This document shows, piece after piece, positions 19,861 to 29,553 of a stretch of 64,000 nt of DNA. A model generated the notes under the pieces. It was given only the letters and a program-made list of their open reading frames with translations. It did not search any database and was not told the DNA's origin. The first letter of the stretch is position 1, and every line of letters begins with the position of its first letter. The stretch comes from Spirochaetia bacterium (GTDB taxonomy: Bacteria; Spirochaetota; Spirochaetia; Treponematales; Treponemataceae): NCBI GenBank assembly GCA_900767955.1, contig CAAGBC010000053.1, forward strand, positions 3,547 through 67,546. The letters are read 5' to 3'. Position numbers and translations under genes: made by a program.

Positions 19861-20289
19861 ATGACGATCGAAAATCTTACTTCTTTTAATCGAATAAAAG
19901 AATCAGAAACATTCTTCATATTTTTGTCAGGATATCACAATAGTGTAAAACAGAAATTTTTAGAAAAAATCTATCAACAAAATTCAAACAAAGAATATTA
20001 TCACTTCGGCGATCTAGATCCAGACGGATTTTTTATTCTTGAGAATTTGCAGAAAAAGACTCACATAGATTTTAAGCCATATAAAATGGGAATTGAAGAA
20101 CTTAAGAAGTATTCAGATTTTTCAAAAACTCTTGTAGAAAATGATATAACTAAAGCAAACTCTTTAATTGAAAAAGGAAAATTTGTAAAAATAATGAATT
20201 ATATGCTTGAAAATAATATAAAACTTGAACAGGAGAAATTAGCTGGAAAGAATTATTTTTCGAGCAGAAAGATGATGATTAGGCTATAA
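19861..20289 (+). pseudogene. DUF2220/JetD-like protein, C-terminal fragment
   Basis: 142 residues that match only the C-terminal Toprim-like domain of DUF2220 proteins: ENLTSFNRIKESETFFIFLS, then YYHFGDLDPDGFFILENL (the acidic D-x-D motif) and KPYKMGIEEL. In Wadjet systems JetD is the Toprim nuclease that cleaves plasmid DNA. No JetA, JetB or JetC lies nearby and the N-terminal two thirds are absent. The frame opens only at about 19785, at the junction with the broken integrase. I treat it as a remnant of a defence gene. Confidence 0.65.
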
Positions 20290-20292
20290 ATA

Positions 20293-21939
20293 TTATAAAT
20301 ACTTACTTAACTCATCAAATAAAGGTCGAAAATTTGAATAGTCAATACTATCCTGCCTTTTTTTAATGATATTAGTTGCAAAAACCTGTTTACCAAAATA
20401 ATGCTCTGGATCATGTACATTATTTTCATGTGTAAAGGATTTTCCATTTATTTTTTCAGATAATAGAGTTTCATCAAAATACTGCTCAATATATCTGTCG
20501 TGTTCTTTGTGAGTAAAAATAAATCGTACATTTTTATAAACTTCTACTGAAAGCGATGAAAAATCTTTCGTTGAAAAAAAATCTTTTGCACTGTCATACT
20601 TTTTATACTTACTTACAATCTTATCTATACCACTGTCATGATCAAATAAAAAGAAAACTGGATTTTTTGATTCTGTTTTCTTATATTTTTTCAAGAAACT
20701 TTCATATTGAACTAATAGTTTTAAGGAACCGGAACATCCAGAACTTATATGAAAAACAAATTGAAGATAATCATTTATCCACATTAATTGAATATTTAAT
20801 AAACCTTCGGGTGTTATAAGTTTTGGATATTCTGCTTTTAAGTGTTTTAATGCACTTTTGATGTAAATTATATCTGTTTTACCCTCTGTAAAAATGATAG
20901 GTTTCTCATTTGCAAAGAAAAATCTGTAAAGATAAAAATCAATATAAATATTTTGGAATCCGGGATAATGATCTTTTGTTCTTACATTAGTATTTTTACT
21001 TTTTACTGAAAAAATATAATTTAACATTCCTTCCAATTGATTTAATGTTGGCGGTTCATCTTCTGCTGCATCCTTTTTTACAAAAGCTCCTCTAGTAATT
21101 AGAGAATTACACATTGCTCTTACAGTCTTATAATATTCTCTTGGCACATCTACCTTTTTATTTACAATTAACCCTACAGATGTTTGTCTTGAATCTTTAT
21201 ATTGCATTGAAACTTTTTTCTCATTTGGTTCAAAGCCAGAAGTTCTTAAAATTTTTTTTAATTCCTTTCCTATTATCCATTTGCCAGTATCATCAATATA
21301 TGAAATTTCTGGAGGAAAAGTCTTTAAATTAGTCGAAAAAGTTAAATCATCTACATATCTTGAATAAGTACATCTTATTTTATGAGTCAATTGTAAGATT
21401 CTATGATCAAGTATTCCACCAATAAGAATAGTTATTATTGGGGATAAAGGACTTCCTTGAGGAAGCATATTATCATTACATGCGGTTTGAGCTATTAATG
21501 TTGCAATATGAGGATCTAATTTAAAATTTTTATTATTTATAAAAAAGCCACGAACTCGACCAAAATTAATTGAATTAAAAAAATCTTTAAGATCAACATT
21601 AAAAACATAGCGTCTATTTTTATGAATAAGAGCATTATCATATATACACTTATTTTTTTGATAACCATAAGAGACGGTATCGTGAATATTATTCTGTAAA
21701 TGGATCTCTTCTAAGCATTTATATAAATAATCTGATAGTCTTTTTTGTAAATTCTTTAATTCTTTATTTGGAGCATTAATTGTTCTCGTACCACCATTCT
21801 TTTTAGGTATTTGGAAAGAATAATATTTTTGACCAGAATAATGATAAATCAAATAGGAAACATTTCCTGCTTTAAATCCTAATAAGTTTGCGAAATCCTC
21901 TGTTGTATGTGCATCTTGTAGTCTTTTCAAATACTTCAT
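20293..21939 (-). CDS. Retron reverse transcriptase fused to a Toprim domain
   Basis: 548 residues. Residues 1-300 are a retron-type reverse transcriptase: the NAxxH signature of region X is present as N102-A-L-I-H106, the first catalytic aspartate is in NVDLKDFF (D116), then QGSPLSP and the active-site Y195-V-D-D198. The VTG of region Y appears altered to SVGLIVN. Residues 345-520 form a Toprim nuclease-like domain with the glutamate in TEGKTD (E352) and the D-x-D in FDHDSG (D433, D435). RT-Toprim fusions are known among retrons (type I-C in one classification, from memory). The gene follows its msr-msd RNA on the same strand by eight bases. It is probably an abortive-infection effector; no other effector gene adjoins it. 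Confidence 0.88.
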   Translation of the reverse strand: MKYLKRLQDAHTTEDFANLLGFKAGNVSYLIYHYSGQKYYSFQIPKKNGGTRTINAPNKELKNLQKRLSDYLYKCLEEIHLQNNIHDTVSYGYQKNKCIYDNALIHKNRRYVFNVDLKDFFNSINFGRVRGFFINNKNFKLDPHIATLIAQTACNDNMLPQGSPLSPIITILIGGILDHRILQLTHKIRCTYSRYVDDLTFSTNLKTFPPEISYIDDTGKWIIGKELKKILRTSGFEPNEKKVSMQYKDSRQTSVGLIVNKKVDVPREYYKTVRAMCNSLITRGAFVKKDAAEDEPPTLNQLEGMLNYIFSVKSKNTNVRTKDHYPGFQNIYIDFYLYRFFFANEKPIIFTEGKTDIIYIKSALKHLKAEYPKLITPEGLLNIQLMWINDYLQFVFHISSGCSGSLKLLVQYESFLKKYKKTESKNPVFFLFDHDSGIDKIVSKYKKYDSAKDFFSTKDFSSLSVEVYKNVRFIFTHKEHDRYIEQYFDETLLSEKINGKSFTHENNVHDPEHYFGKQVFATNIIKKRQDSIDYSNFRPLFDELSKYL

Positions 21940-21947
21940 AAAAAAAA

Positions 21948-22081
21948 GCCCTATAAGTACTCTTTGGCGATAGATCTTCTGTCTGTCTAATCTGAAGCAT
22001 AGAACAAAAATAGCCGAGAAACCTCATGCAGCATTTTCTTCAAATATTGCGAAACACAATAATAAAATCTACTTATAGGGC
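21948..22081 (-). ncRNA. Retron msr-msd non-coding RNA
   Basis: A 12-base perfect inverted repeat flanks the element: GCCCTATAAGTA at 21948-21959 (a2) and its complement at 22070-22081 (a1), as in retrons where a1 and a2 base-pair. Between them, read on the minus strand, are a hairpin TATTG-TGTTTCG-CAATA near the 5' end (msr), a GAG-GTTT-CTC hairpin, and a long imperfect stem near 21966-22015 (msd-like). It lies directly upstream of the reverse transcriptase. The priming G and the msr/msd border cannot be fixed by eye. Confidence 0.75.
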
Positions 22082-22165
22082 CATTTCGTAATCCTTTTTT
22101 TAAATAATTTTGTCAATTAATGTTTTAATAAGGAAACGATATCAGCCGACACGGAAACGACATCT

Positions 22166-22537
22166 TTATAAGTAGTTTATAAACTCCGGATAATCTTCTC
22201 CCGCAAAATCAAACTCCCGCTCCTTAAACAGCACTAGCGTAATCTCATCAAAATCATCCTGGTGCAGTTTCATCGTCTCTATTGCCACCCTTATAGCATC
22301 TCGCTACGGGTAACTATACACGCCGGCAGAAATCAGAGGAAAAGCAATTGTTTTCAGGCGTTTTTCTTTTGCAAGATTCAAAGAGTTTTCATAATAGGAA
22401 GTAAGAAGTGCCTCTGCTTCAGATGGAGTATTTTCAAAATAAATCGGCCCAACAGTATGGATCTCAAAACGGGAAGGAAGATTATAGCCCTTTGTAAGTT
22501 TTGTTATGTCACCTTTGATAATTTTGATTTTTTCCAT
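22166..22537 (-). pseudogene. Macrodomain (ADP-ribose hydrolase) gene with internal deletion and premature stop
   Basis: Starts MEKIKIIKGDITKLTK, the normal beginning of a bacterial macrodomain, but then jumps to KGYNLPSRFEIHTVGPIYF. The stretch holding the NAAN and GGGVDGAIH substrate loops (about 60 residues) is deleted. The rest continues through AFPLISAGVYSYP and then meets an in-frame TAG at about 22313, after which the frame goes on as RDAIRVAIETMKLHQDDFDE to 22166. Macrodomains of this class remove ADP-ribose or deacetylate O-acetyl-ADP-ribose. This copy cannot be active. Confidence 0.8.
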
Positions 22538-22644
22538 ATTATCCCGCTTAGGCCAGGTGAGCTACAGCCCCGATTCTTTTATTATATCACATTTTAAACT
22601 ACAAGTTTACAGATTTCCATCCAAATCAGTGCTACCCTTTATAT

Positions 22645-23397
22645 ATGCGTCCTACAAAAAGTAAAGAACGACTAGCATATTATAAACACTTACTCACGCT
22701 CGATAAAAAACGGACAGAATTATCAAACCATAAAGTTGCTGAAGATAATTATATTGAAATTCCCAGAATGCTTATTGGATATAAAATCAAGCTTATTCCT
22801 ATAGATTCATTAAAAAATCGAGATGATGGTCTTGCAGAAGCTGTTGCTGCATCTACCTCATGGTTTCGTTTTTCTGATAAGCCATTCAGGTTATGCAATT
22901 TAAAAAGTTATCGATGCGAATTTAGAAATAATCTGTTTTATTGGGATTGCTATGAAAAGGATGAATTTGAAAGTGAATATTTCCAGAACAAAGTCTTTAA
23001 GAAAGGACATCTTAAACTTCTGGATATTTGTGAAAAAGATTTTCTAAAACTGAGTGAATCTGCAAAAAAATATTTTGTTCAGGGATTTAAGGAATATGAC
23101 AAACGCGGAAATCCTGTTTACATCTATCATCCTGATATCCCAAGAACTTATGTACGCGAATATGAAGAAAAACTCTTCTGGACTCGTCTTTATATTCCTG
23201 ATGGCCAAGCTTTATCTGAAAAGAAAAAACTTGATAACTGGCTTAATTACAAAAGAGAATGTGAACTCTGGCATTACGAAGGGTGGAAAACAAGCCGCTA
23301 TTGCAAGTGGGAACGGAAAGTCCAGCACAAACAAATTAGAGCTGAGACAAAAATTGAATTGTCAAAAGCTATCAATGAATATTTTGAGACAGAATAG
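22645..23397 (+). CDS. Hypothetical protein, 250 aa
   Basis: I do not recognise this gene. It encodes a basic, aromatic-rich soluble protein (many Lys, Tyr, Trp and Phe) with a Tyr-rich centre and a C-terminal Trp/Arg segment (ELWHYEGWKTSRYCKWERK). No signal peptide, membrane helix or catalytic motif is seen. ATG 22645 is the first start in the frame and lacks a good ribosome binding site. It lies alone between a dead macrodomain gene and another unknown gene in a zone of decay, but its own frame is intact. Confidence 0.6.
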   Translation: MRPTKSKERLAYYKHLLTLDKKRTELSNHKVAEDNYIEIPRMLIGYKIKLIPIDSLKNRDDGLAEAVAASTSWFRFSDKPFRLCNLKSYRCEFRNNLFYWDCYEKDEFESEYFQNKVFKKGHLKLLDICEKDFLKLSESAKKYFVQGFKEYDKRGNPVYIYHPDIPRTYVREYEEKLFWTRLYIPDGQALSEKKKLDNWLNYKRECELWHYEGWKTSRYCKWERKVQHKQIRAETKIELSKAINEYFETE

Positions 23398-23462
23398 TTT
23401 AGCTCGAAATTTAAACTAACAGTTTATATCTTTTCTCTACTCGTATTATTAAAATATAAATC

Positions 23463-23870
23463 ATGAAAGATGCCGATTTTATTGATTACTCAATGCAAAT
23501 GCATTCAATGTCTCCAGATCAGAAGCTTCTTTTCTTGAAAGAACTTGTAGACAGCATGCAGAAAAACTATGAAAAGCCCAGTTTTATTGTTACTTCTCAA
23601 GAAGAACTTGAGCAAAAGCTGGAAGAAAGCTTTCAATCTCTTGAAAAAGAGAAACAGGAAGATGAACTCATCAATACCTGGAAAAATAAAAATCTGGAAC
23701 ATTATGATGCATCAACACAAGTAGACATCTTAAAGATTCACCTGAAACTGCAGGATCGTTTATTAAAACTTAGTAAAATAGGATTAAAGGATTCAGACTT
23801 ATTTTGCAAACCAATTCAAGAAAAAATAAATCGGCTTCCTAAATATGAAGACGAACGTAAGTTTATATAA
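23463..23870 (+). CDS. Hypothetical protein, 135 aa, helical
   Basis: No family recognised. The sequence is highly charged and almost certainly helical, with a Gln/Glu/Lys-rich coiled-coil-like centre (EELEQKLEESFQSLEKEKQE) and a second helix near ILKIHLKLQDRLLKL. The first residues (MKDADFIDYSMQMHSMSPDQ) resemble in style small antitoxin-like or addiction-module proteins with an MSPDQKLLFLKEL helix, but no partner toxin is present. It lies 66 bases after the preceding unknown gene on the same strand. Confidence 0.5.
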   Translation: MKDADFIDYSMQMHSMSPDQKLLFLKELVDSMQKNYEKPSFIVTSQEELEQKLEESFQSLEKEKQEDELINTWKNKNLEHYDASTQVDILKIHLKLQDRLLKLSKIGLKDSDLFCKPIQEKINRLPKYEDERKFI

Positions 23871-24070
23871 TTTTCCCCCGGTTCTTCTTAATCTCACTTC
23901 TAATTTTCTTCAACTTAAGTTATCTCTCTTTGCTGGCCTTAGTCGGCTTTGTTTTAATACGCTTTTTCGGAATTACCAAGGCCTGCACAATCCTGTTTTC
24001 AAGACGGGAAGTGCAATCTCACGGTTACGTTCCTGGTAACGCTCATCATCTACATCAAGAAAAAGACAAT
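23863..24070 (-). pseudogene. arfB: ArfB (YaeJ)-like peptidyl-tRNA hydrolase, C-terminal remnant
   Basis: On the minus strand the C-terminal end of an ArfB-type ribosome-rescue factor can be read: DDERYQERNREIAL, one lost base near 24006, RLENRIVQALVIPKKR, IKTKPTKASKER, a TAA, then LKLKKIRSEIKKNRGK. The last two segments match the basic tail (R/KTKPT..SKERRL..KK.RSE.KK.R) that enters the mRNA channel of stalled ribosomes. The catalytic GGQ domain is absent and both a frameshift and a stop are present, so it is dead. Confidence 0.6.
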
Positions 24071-24075
24071 CTTCA

Positions 24076-24390
24076 TTATTGCTTAATCAAAAACTCATCC
24101 ATCCTTTCAGCATTTCCAGAATCTTCATCAGGATAACCAACCGGATTAAGTTTCAGATGAATTGTTCTTCCATCACCCTGTAGTAAATCTTTTGTACGTA
24201 CAGAATGAGTATGTCCGGCGAGCCAGATGCTCTGATCCTTCAACTGATCCAGATATTTCTCACCATTAAAATAGAAATATGTTGTAGACTCTGAATAATA
24301 ATACTCCTTTTCAACTCCAAAGAATAAAGGAATATAATGGGTCATGATGATATCAGGCTTTTGGGCAACAACATGATCCAGTTTCTTCAT
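24076..24390 (-). pseudogene. Calcineurin-like metallophosphoesterase, C-terminal fragment
   Basis: 104 residues carrying MTHYIP and WLAGHTH, the last metal-binding motifs of the calcineurin-like phosphoesterase fold. The N-terminal D-x-H and G-D-x-x-D motifs are missing. The fragment starts at a junction at 24390 where unrelated plus-strand sequence begins, and it abuts the ArfB remnant. I call it a truncated gene; a broken boundary is more likely than a short functional protein. Confidence 0.65.
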
Positions 24391-24672
24391 TTTATGAAAT
24401 TACTGATAGTCACAGATGTCCAGGAGAATAATAAAGGTGTGAATAATAAAACTATATATTTAAAAGAGCCAGCTGTCCATTCATTCTTCATTCCAGGAAT
24501 ATTTCAGATGGAAGGAAGAAAAGAACGCTCATCCAAAATCAGATTATGAATCTTTACGAAAATGGCTTAATCAAAAAAGAACAAATGTGGTTTACAAAAC
24601 AAATATAACAGCTGTAAAAGAAACTGGCATTGATGAAGTAAGACAGGAAACTCTGGACAATTTACCATTTTA
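24391..24672 (+). other. Broken coding debris before the helicase-loader remnant
   Basis: Short open stretches in two frames, including DYESLRKWLNQKRTNVVYK and KETGIDEVRQETLDNLPF, which ends at 24672 just before a ribosome binding site (AAAGGAGG). The second piece looks like the end of a real protein translated ahead of the helicase loader, but I cannot identify it and the frame is interrupted upstream. Confidence 0.3.
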
Positions 24673-24700
24673 GATTTGCATAAAAGGAGGAGCAGCACAA

Positions 24701-25123
24701 ATGGATATTATAAAAATAATGGACGATTTTAAAATTCCGCAGTTTACTTTACTTACAAGTCCGGAACAGGATGAAATAGTTCGCCAAAGAGAGGTAGAAG
24801 CAGAAAGAGAACGTGAAGCACAAATACTTGCAAGAAAGAAGTAGGTATTTGAAAATAGCGGAGTTCCAAAACGATACTGGAACGAATCATTTAATACCTG
24901 GAATACCAGAAACAAAGATGATGAAGTTTGTCTTCAAACCGTCATCGATTATTCTCGTCAAAAAAGTAATGATTCTGTTCTTCTGCTTCTTGGGCCTAAA
25001 GGAGTTGGAAAAACACACCTGGGCGCTTCAATCATCCGTGAAGCTGGCGGTACTTTTATTTCGATTGAGCTGGGGCGGGAGGCGGAAAGGCAGCTGCGAA
25101 GAGAGCGGGAATGGGAGAGATAA
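24701..25123 (+). pseudogene. DnaC/IstB-like helicase loader ATPase, with internal stop and truncation
   Basis: Starts at ATG 24701 after AAAGGAGG. After ILARKK an in-frame TAG at 24842 interrupts the frame, which continues without shift as VFENSGVPKRYWNESF and then LLLLGPKGVGKTHLGASII, a P-loop of the DnaC/IstB type. The sequence degenerates after FISIEL into an Arg/Glu-rich end at 25123, without Walker B or the sensor region. Such loaders belong to plasmids, phages and conjugative elements. This is a remnant; no replication origin is seen beside it. Confidence 0.65.
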
Positions 25124-25170
25124 AAACTTCGCTATAAAAACTCTACAAAAATACAAAATTTTGATGTATA

Positions 25171-28100
25171 ATGGAATTTATGAGAGAATGTAAACCTACA
25201 GAAGACACTCGTGTAAAACTCCCCGCTTTATTTCATACAACTCGTTTAGGTTATAACTATGTCTCTCTCAAGAATTATCTCAAAGAAGATAAAAAAATTG
25301 ATGCTGAAACAAACATCTTTATAGATATCTTCAAAGAAGCAATTTCCAAAATTAACAAATCTGAATACAGTAAATCTTCCACAGAACTCGTTGTCGAATT
25401 TCTTTCTCAATCTTTAGGAACAGAAAAAACAGTCCACAAGCTTTCTGATTCCCTTAGCAATGAGGATCTTGGTCGAAAATTTTATAATTACATTGTAAAT
25501 GGAATTGATGTTGAAGGCTGTCCTGAAAAAATCAAACTTATAGATTTTGAGCATCCAGAAAATAACACATACAATGTAGTAACAGAACTCACTTATCAAA
25601 AGCCGGAATGTGAAGATAACTTTCGTCCGGACATAACTCTCTTAATAAACGGAATCCCTCTTGCATTTATAGAAGTTAAAAAGCCAAACAATAAGGAAGG
25701 TATTAAAGCTGAATACGACAGAATGATTAAACGACAGCAAAACAAAACCTTCCGCAAGTTCATCAATATTACTCAGCTGATGATTTTCTCAAACAACATG
25801 GAGTATGACGATGATGATCTTGATAATCTCTTTGGTGCCTTCTATGCAACTGCAAGTTATGAAAAGCCTTTCTTCAATCATTTCCGTGAAGAAGATGAAG
25901 AATATCAAAAAGCATCTTTCTTAAAATCTATTGATGCTAAATCAGAAGAAAATGAAAATCTGATTCTAAAAGATAATAATCATGCTGAAATAAAAAATCA
26001 GACTTTTTATGAAAAAGATAAGTCTCCATTTACACCTACAAACAGAATCATTACATCACTCTGTAATTCAGAAAGACTTCTCTTTTTATTGCAGTACGGT
26101 ATAGCCTATGTAGAAAGAACTGATAAAAACGGAATTACACATCTTGAAAAACACATCATGCGTTATCCTCAGATGTTTGCGACAAAGGCTATTCACAACA
26201 GAATTGAAGCAGACCGACAAAAGCATATTCCACAGACAAAAGGAATTATCTGGCATACCCAAGGTTCTGGTAAAACAGCTCTTGCTTATTTTGTTTCACA
26301 GTTTCTGAGAGACTATTATGCTGGCCTTGCAAAGCCTGTTCGATTCTTCTTTATTGTAGACCGACTGGACCTTATGACACAGGCAAAAAATGAGTTTATT
26401 GCCCGTGGCCTTAAAGTTGATATCGTAAACTCAAAAGAAGATTTCAAGAAAAATATTTCAAAAGTATCTACTTCAAAAAATGGAGAAGCAACTATTACAG
26501 TTGTAAACATTCAGAAGTTCAGTGAAGAATCTGTAGCAACTCCAAATGATTATGATATAGATGTTAAACGTGTATATTTTATGGATGAAGCTCACCGCAG
26601 TTATAATCCGTCTGGTTCATTTCTTGCAAATCTTTTTAATTCAGATAGGAATGCAGTTTTAATTGCCCTCACAGGAACACCACTTCTTAACGCAAAAGTC
26701 GTAGACGCAACTGGAAAGAATAAAACAATTCATTTCAATTCAAAAGATATATTTGGACCATACATCCATAAATACTGGTACAACAACTCCATCAAAGACG
26801 GATATACAGTCCGCCTTATCCGCGAAGCAATTGAAACTTCATACAAGGCAAAACTCCGTTCTGTACTGGATGAACTTGAAACTATAAAAGGCAGCATTCA
26901 GAAAAAGGATCTCTTTGCCCATCCAAAATATGTTGCCCCACTTACAGAATACATCGTAGGGGACTTCCTTAAATCAAAAGTCACCCTTGGTGATGATACA
27001 ATCGGAGCAATGATTGTTGCAGATTCCAGCGACCAGGCAAAAGCCATCTTTGAAGAATTACAGAAGTATGAAACAATATCAAAAGCTCTTATACTTGATA
27101 AAGTAGATGATAAAAACATTCGCGAAAAAGAAAGGGACGACTTTAAAGCCGGCAAAATAGATTTCCTTGTAGTTTACAATATGCTTCTTACAGGCTTTGA
27201 TGCACCACGTCTTAAAAAGATGTATCTGGGCCGAGTTGTAAAAGACCACAGCCTTTTGCAGACACTCACTCGCGTAAACCGTCCTTACAAAAAATTCCAT
27301 TACGGCTACATCGTAGATTTTGCAGATATTCGTAAAGAGTTTGATAAAGCAAATCAGGAATACTACAACGAACTTAAAGAAGAACTCGGCGATGAATTTG
27401 AAAACTACAGTCAGCTCTTTTTGGATGCAGAAGAAATAGATAAGCGGCTTACAGAAATTCAAGACATTCTTTTTGCATACGACACAAGCGACATCGAAGC
27501 ATTTGCGCAGAGCATAAACATTCTGGAAAAAGATGAATTAAATAAAATCAGAAAAGCGTTAGAAGATTATAAAGTTCTCTACAACGTAGCACGCTTACAA
27601 GGCTTTGAACAGATTCTGCAGAAAATAGATATCAATTGTGTAAAGGCACTTGCCAGCGAAGTTGAACGCACAATTTTCAATAAGAATTTCAGCGACTCTA
27701 TAAAAGATTCAACAGATACACAGGCTCTCTTAAACACAGCCCTGGACCAGATAAACTTTACCTTCTTAAAGATTGGCGAAGAAGAATTAACAATTGCAGA
27801 CAAGTGGCAGGAAACAGCTGAGAAAACAAGAAAAGCATTTCTGCGTAATCTTGATCCGAAAGACCCTGAATACATTTCTCTTTACGAAGAACTTAAGCGT
27901 GTAATGTCAAAAAAGAATATCGAAGAACTTACCGCAGATGATATGCAGAAGTCCATCAAAGAACTTGAAGACCTCAAAAAGAAGATGGACCAGAAAAATC
28001 AGAAAGACCAGACCCTCTGCAACAAATACAACGGCGACCCAAAGTTTATGCGCATCCATAAACGCCTCAAAGAAAATCCGCCGCCAATTATCCCAAGCGA

Positions 28101-28323
28101 CACATTGCTGCAGCAGGTCTTGCTGAATATTAAATATTCAACAGATAATCTGCTTCTGAGTAATTCAAATGTAATTTCAAACGAAGCATATTTCGACAGC
28201 CAGTTAGGAAGCTTTGTAATTCCCGAACTGCAAAAACAAAAAGTAACCTTCACCTTGCCACAAGCCAAGATGATGATTAACATAATTAAAAAGGAATACA
28301 CCGGGGAACTGGTGGGAATGTAA
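25171..28323 (+). CDS. hsdR: Type I restriction enzyme subunit R (HsdR)
   Basis: 1050 residues, the usual length. An N-terminal nuclease domain of the PD-(D/E)xK type is seen at about residues 150-172 (RPDITLL and FIEVKKP). The motor follows: HTQGSGKTALAY (P-loop G365 to T369), FMDEAH (D472-E-A-H475), and later helicase motifs including VVYNMLLTGFDAP and LTRVNRPY. The C-terminal helical region binds the methyltransferase core. The enzyme translocates DNA with ATP and cuts unmodified DNA at a distance. ATG 25180 is an alternative start. hsdS follows after three bases. Codon use and base composition are slightly less AT-rich than in the inserted genes downstream. Confidence 0.95.
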   Translation: MEFMRECKPTEDTRVKLPALFHTTRLGYNYVSLKNYLKEDKKIDAETNIFIDIFKEAISKINKSEYSKSSTELVVEFLSQSLGTEKTVHKLSDSLSNEDLGRKFYNYIVNGIDVEGCPEKIKLIDFEHPENNTYNVVTELTYQKPECEDNFRPDITLLINGIPLAFIEVKKPNNKEGIKAEYDRMIKRQQNKTFRKFINITQLMIFSNNMEYDDDDLDNLFGAFYATASYEKPFFNHFREEDEEYQKASFLKSIDAKSEENENLILKDNNHAEIKNQTFYEKDKSPFTPTNRIITSLCNSERLLFLLQYGIAYVERTDKNGITHLEKHIMRYPQMFATKAIHNRIEADRQKHIPQTKGIIWHTQGSGKTALAYFVSQFLRDYYAGLAKPVRFFFIVDRLDLMTQAKNEFIARGLKVDIVNSKEDFKKNISKVSTSKNGEATITVVNIQKFSEESVATPNDYDIDVKRVYFMDEAHRSYNPSGSFLANLFNSDRNAVLIALTGTPLLNAKVVDATGKNKTIHFNSKDIFGPYIHKYWYNNSIKDGYTVRLIREAIETSYKAKLRSVLDELETIKGSIQKKDLFAHPKYVAPLTEYIVGDFLKSKVTLGDDTIGAMIVADSSDQAKAIFEELQKYETISKALILDKVDDKNIREKERDDFKAGKIDFLVVYNMLLTGFDAPRLKKMYLGRVVKDHSLLQTLTRVNRPYKKFHYGYIVDFADIRKEFDKANQEYYNELKEELGDEFENYSQLFLDAEEIDKRLTEIQDILFAYDTSDIEAFAQSINILEKDELNKIRKALEDYKVLYNVARLQGFEQILQKIDINCVKALASEVERTIFNKNFSDSIKDSTDTQALLNTALDQINFTFLKIGEEELTIADKWQETAEKTRKAFLRNLDPKDPEYISLYEELKRVMSKKNIEELTADDMQKSIKELEDLKKKMDQKNQKDQTLCNKYNGDPKFMRIHKRLKENPPPIIPSDTLLQQVLLNIKYSTDNLLLSNSNVISNEAYFDSQLGSFVIPELQKQKVTFTLPQAKMMINIIKKEYTGELVGM

Positions 28324-28326
28324 TAT

Positions 28327-29547
28327 ATGATTGATTTTAAAAAATATAAATTAGGTGACTTGGGCGAAATTCGAATGTGCAAACGAATTTTGAAAGAAGA
28401 AACAAATACAAAAGCCGGCATTCCATTTTATAAAATAAGTACTTTTGGTAATAAAGCTGATGTTTTTATAGATAGAGAAAAATTCTTGGAATATAAGGAG
28501 AAGTATTCTTATCCTAAAAAAGGTGACATTCTAATTTCTGCTGCAGGTACAATCGGAAGAACCGTTGTTTTTAATGGGGAAGAATCTTATTTTCAAGACT
28601 CAAATATTGTTTGGATAGAAAACGATGAATCAAAAGTTCTAAATGAATATCTCTTTTATTGTTATAAGAACATTAAATGGTATACATCAACAGGAAGTAC
28701 AATATTACGGTTATATAATGATAATATTCGGAATTCTGAAATTATTGCGCCTGATATTTCAACTCAAAAGAAAATCGCTGATGTACTTTCCTGCATAGAT
28801 GATAAAATTGCCTTGAACAATAAAGCAAACACCGAATTGGAAAACATGGCAAAAACCATCTACGACTATTGGTTTACCCAGTTCGACTTCCCAGACAAAG
28901 ATGGCCACCCCTTCAAAACCAGCGGCGGACAGATGGTCTACAACGAAACTCTCAAAAGAGAAATTCCTGCTGGGTGGGAAGTAAAAAGATTAGGTGATGT
29001 TTGTGAAATAGTCCTCGGCGGAACTCCATCAACTGATAAAGATGAATATTGGAATGGTAATATACCATGGCTTAATTCTGGAGAAGTTGCAGAGTTCCCA
29101 ATAATAAATGCTGAAAAAACAGTTACAGAATTAGGTATAAAAGATTCAGCAACAGAATTAGTTCCAGCAGGAACGGTAACTCTCTCAATTACTCGACACT
29201 TAAGACCAAGCATTTTAACAATGGATGCTTGCATTAATCAGTCTGTTGTTGGTATAAAAGAAAACAAGATTTTCTCAAAATACTTTCTATACCCATTTAT
29301 TTCTAGCAAAATCAATCATTATATGATGTTAAGAACTGGAGCTCAACAGCCTCATATCAATAAAGAAACAGTTGATGAAACGCTGGTATGTATTCCTTCT
29401 GCTGAAATATTAGAAAAATATAATAACGAAGTTAGTAGTATTTATGAAAGAATCATTCTAAATGCAAAAGAAACAAAAAAACTTACCATGCTTCGCGAAT
29501 ATCTTCTTCCACTCTTAATGAATGGACAAATAACTATAAAGGAGTAA
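28327..29547 (+). CDS. hsdS: Type I restriction enzyme specificity subunit (HsdS)
   Basis: 406 residues with the standard pseudo-twofold layout: target recognition domain 1 (about 5-160), a conserved helical spacer (KKIADVLSCIDDKIALNNKA), target recognition domain 2 (about 215-370, beginning WEVKRLGDVCEIVLGGTPS) and a C-terminal helical repeat. HsdS chooses the bipartite DNA site for both methylation and cleavage. Only one specificity gene is present and I see no inverted repeats or recombinase that would shuffle it. The next gene is six bases downstream, so the inserted defence genes may share its transcript. Confidence 0.93.
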   Translation: MIDFKKYKLGDLGEIRMCKRILKEETNTKAGIPFYKISTFGNKADVFIDREKFLEYKEKYSYPKKGDILISAAGTIGRTVVFNGEESYFQDSNIVWIENDESKVLNEYLFYCYKNIKWYTSTGSTILRLYNDNIRNSEIIAPDISTQKKIADVLSCIDDKIALNNKANTELENMAKTIYDYWFTQFDFPDKDGHPFKTSGGQMVYNETLKREIPAGWEVKRLGDVCEIVLGGTPSTDKDEYWNGNIPWLNSGEVAEFPIINAEKTVTELGIKDSATELVPAGTVTLSITRHLRPSILTMDACINQSVVGIKENKIFSKYFLYPFISSKINHYMMLRTGAQQPHINKETVDETLVCIPSAEILEKYNNEVSSIYERIILNAKETKKLTMLREYLLPLLMNGQITIKE

Positions 29548-29553
29548 TTAAAA

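Noticed and set aside
19861..20289. A Wadjet defence system
   Set aside because: Only the C-terminal part of a JetD-like protein is present, with no JetA, JetB or JetC nearby.
28327..29547. Phase-variable hsdS shuffling
   Set aside because: Only one hsdS gene is present, with no inverted repeats or recombinase next to it.
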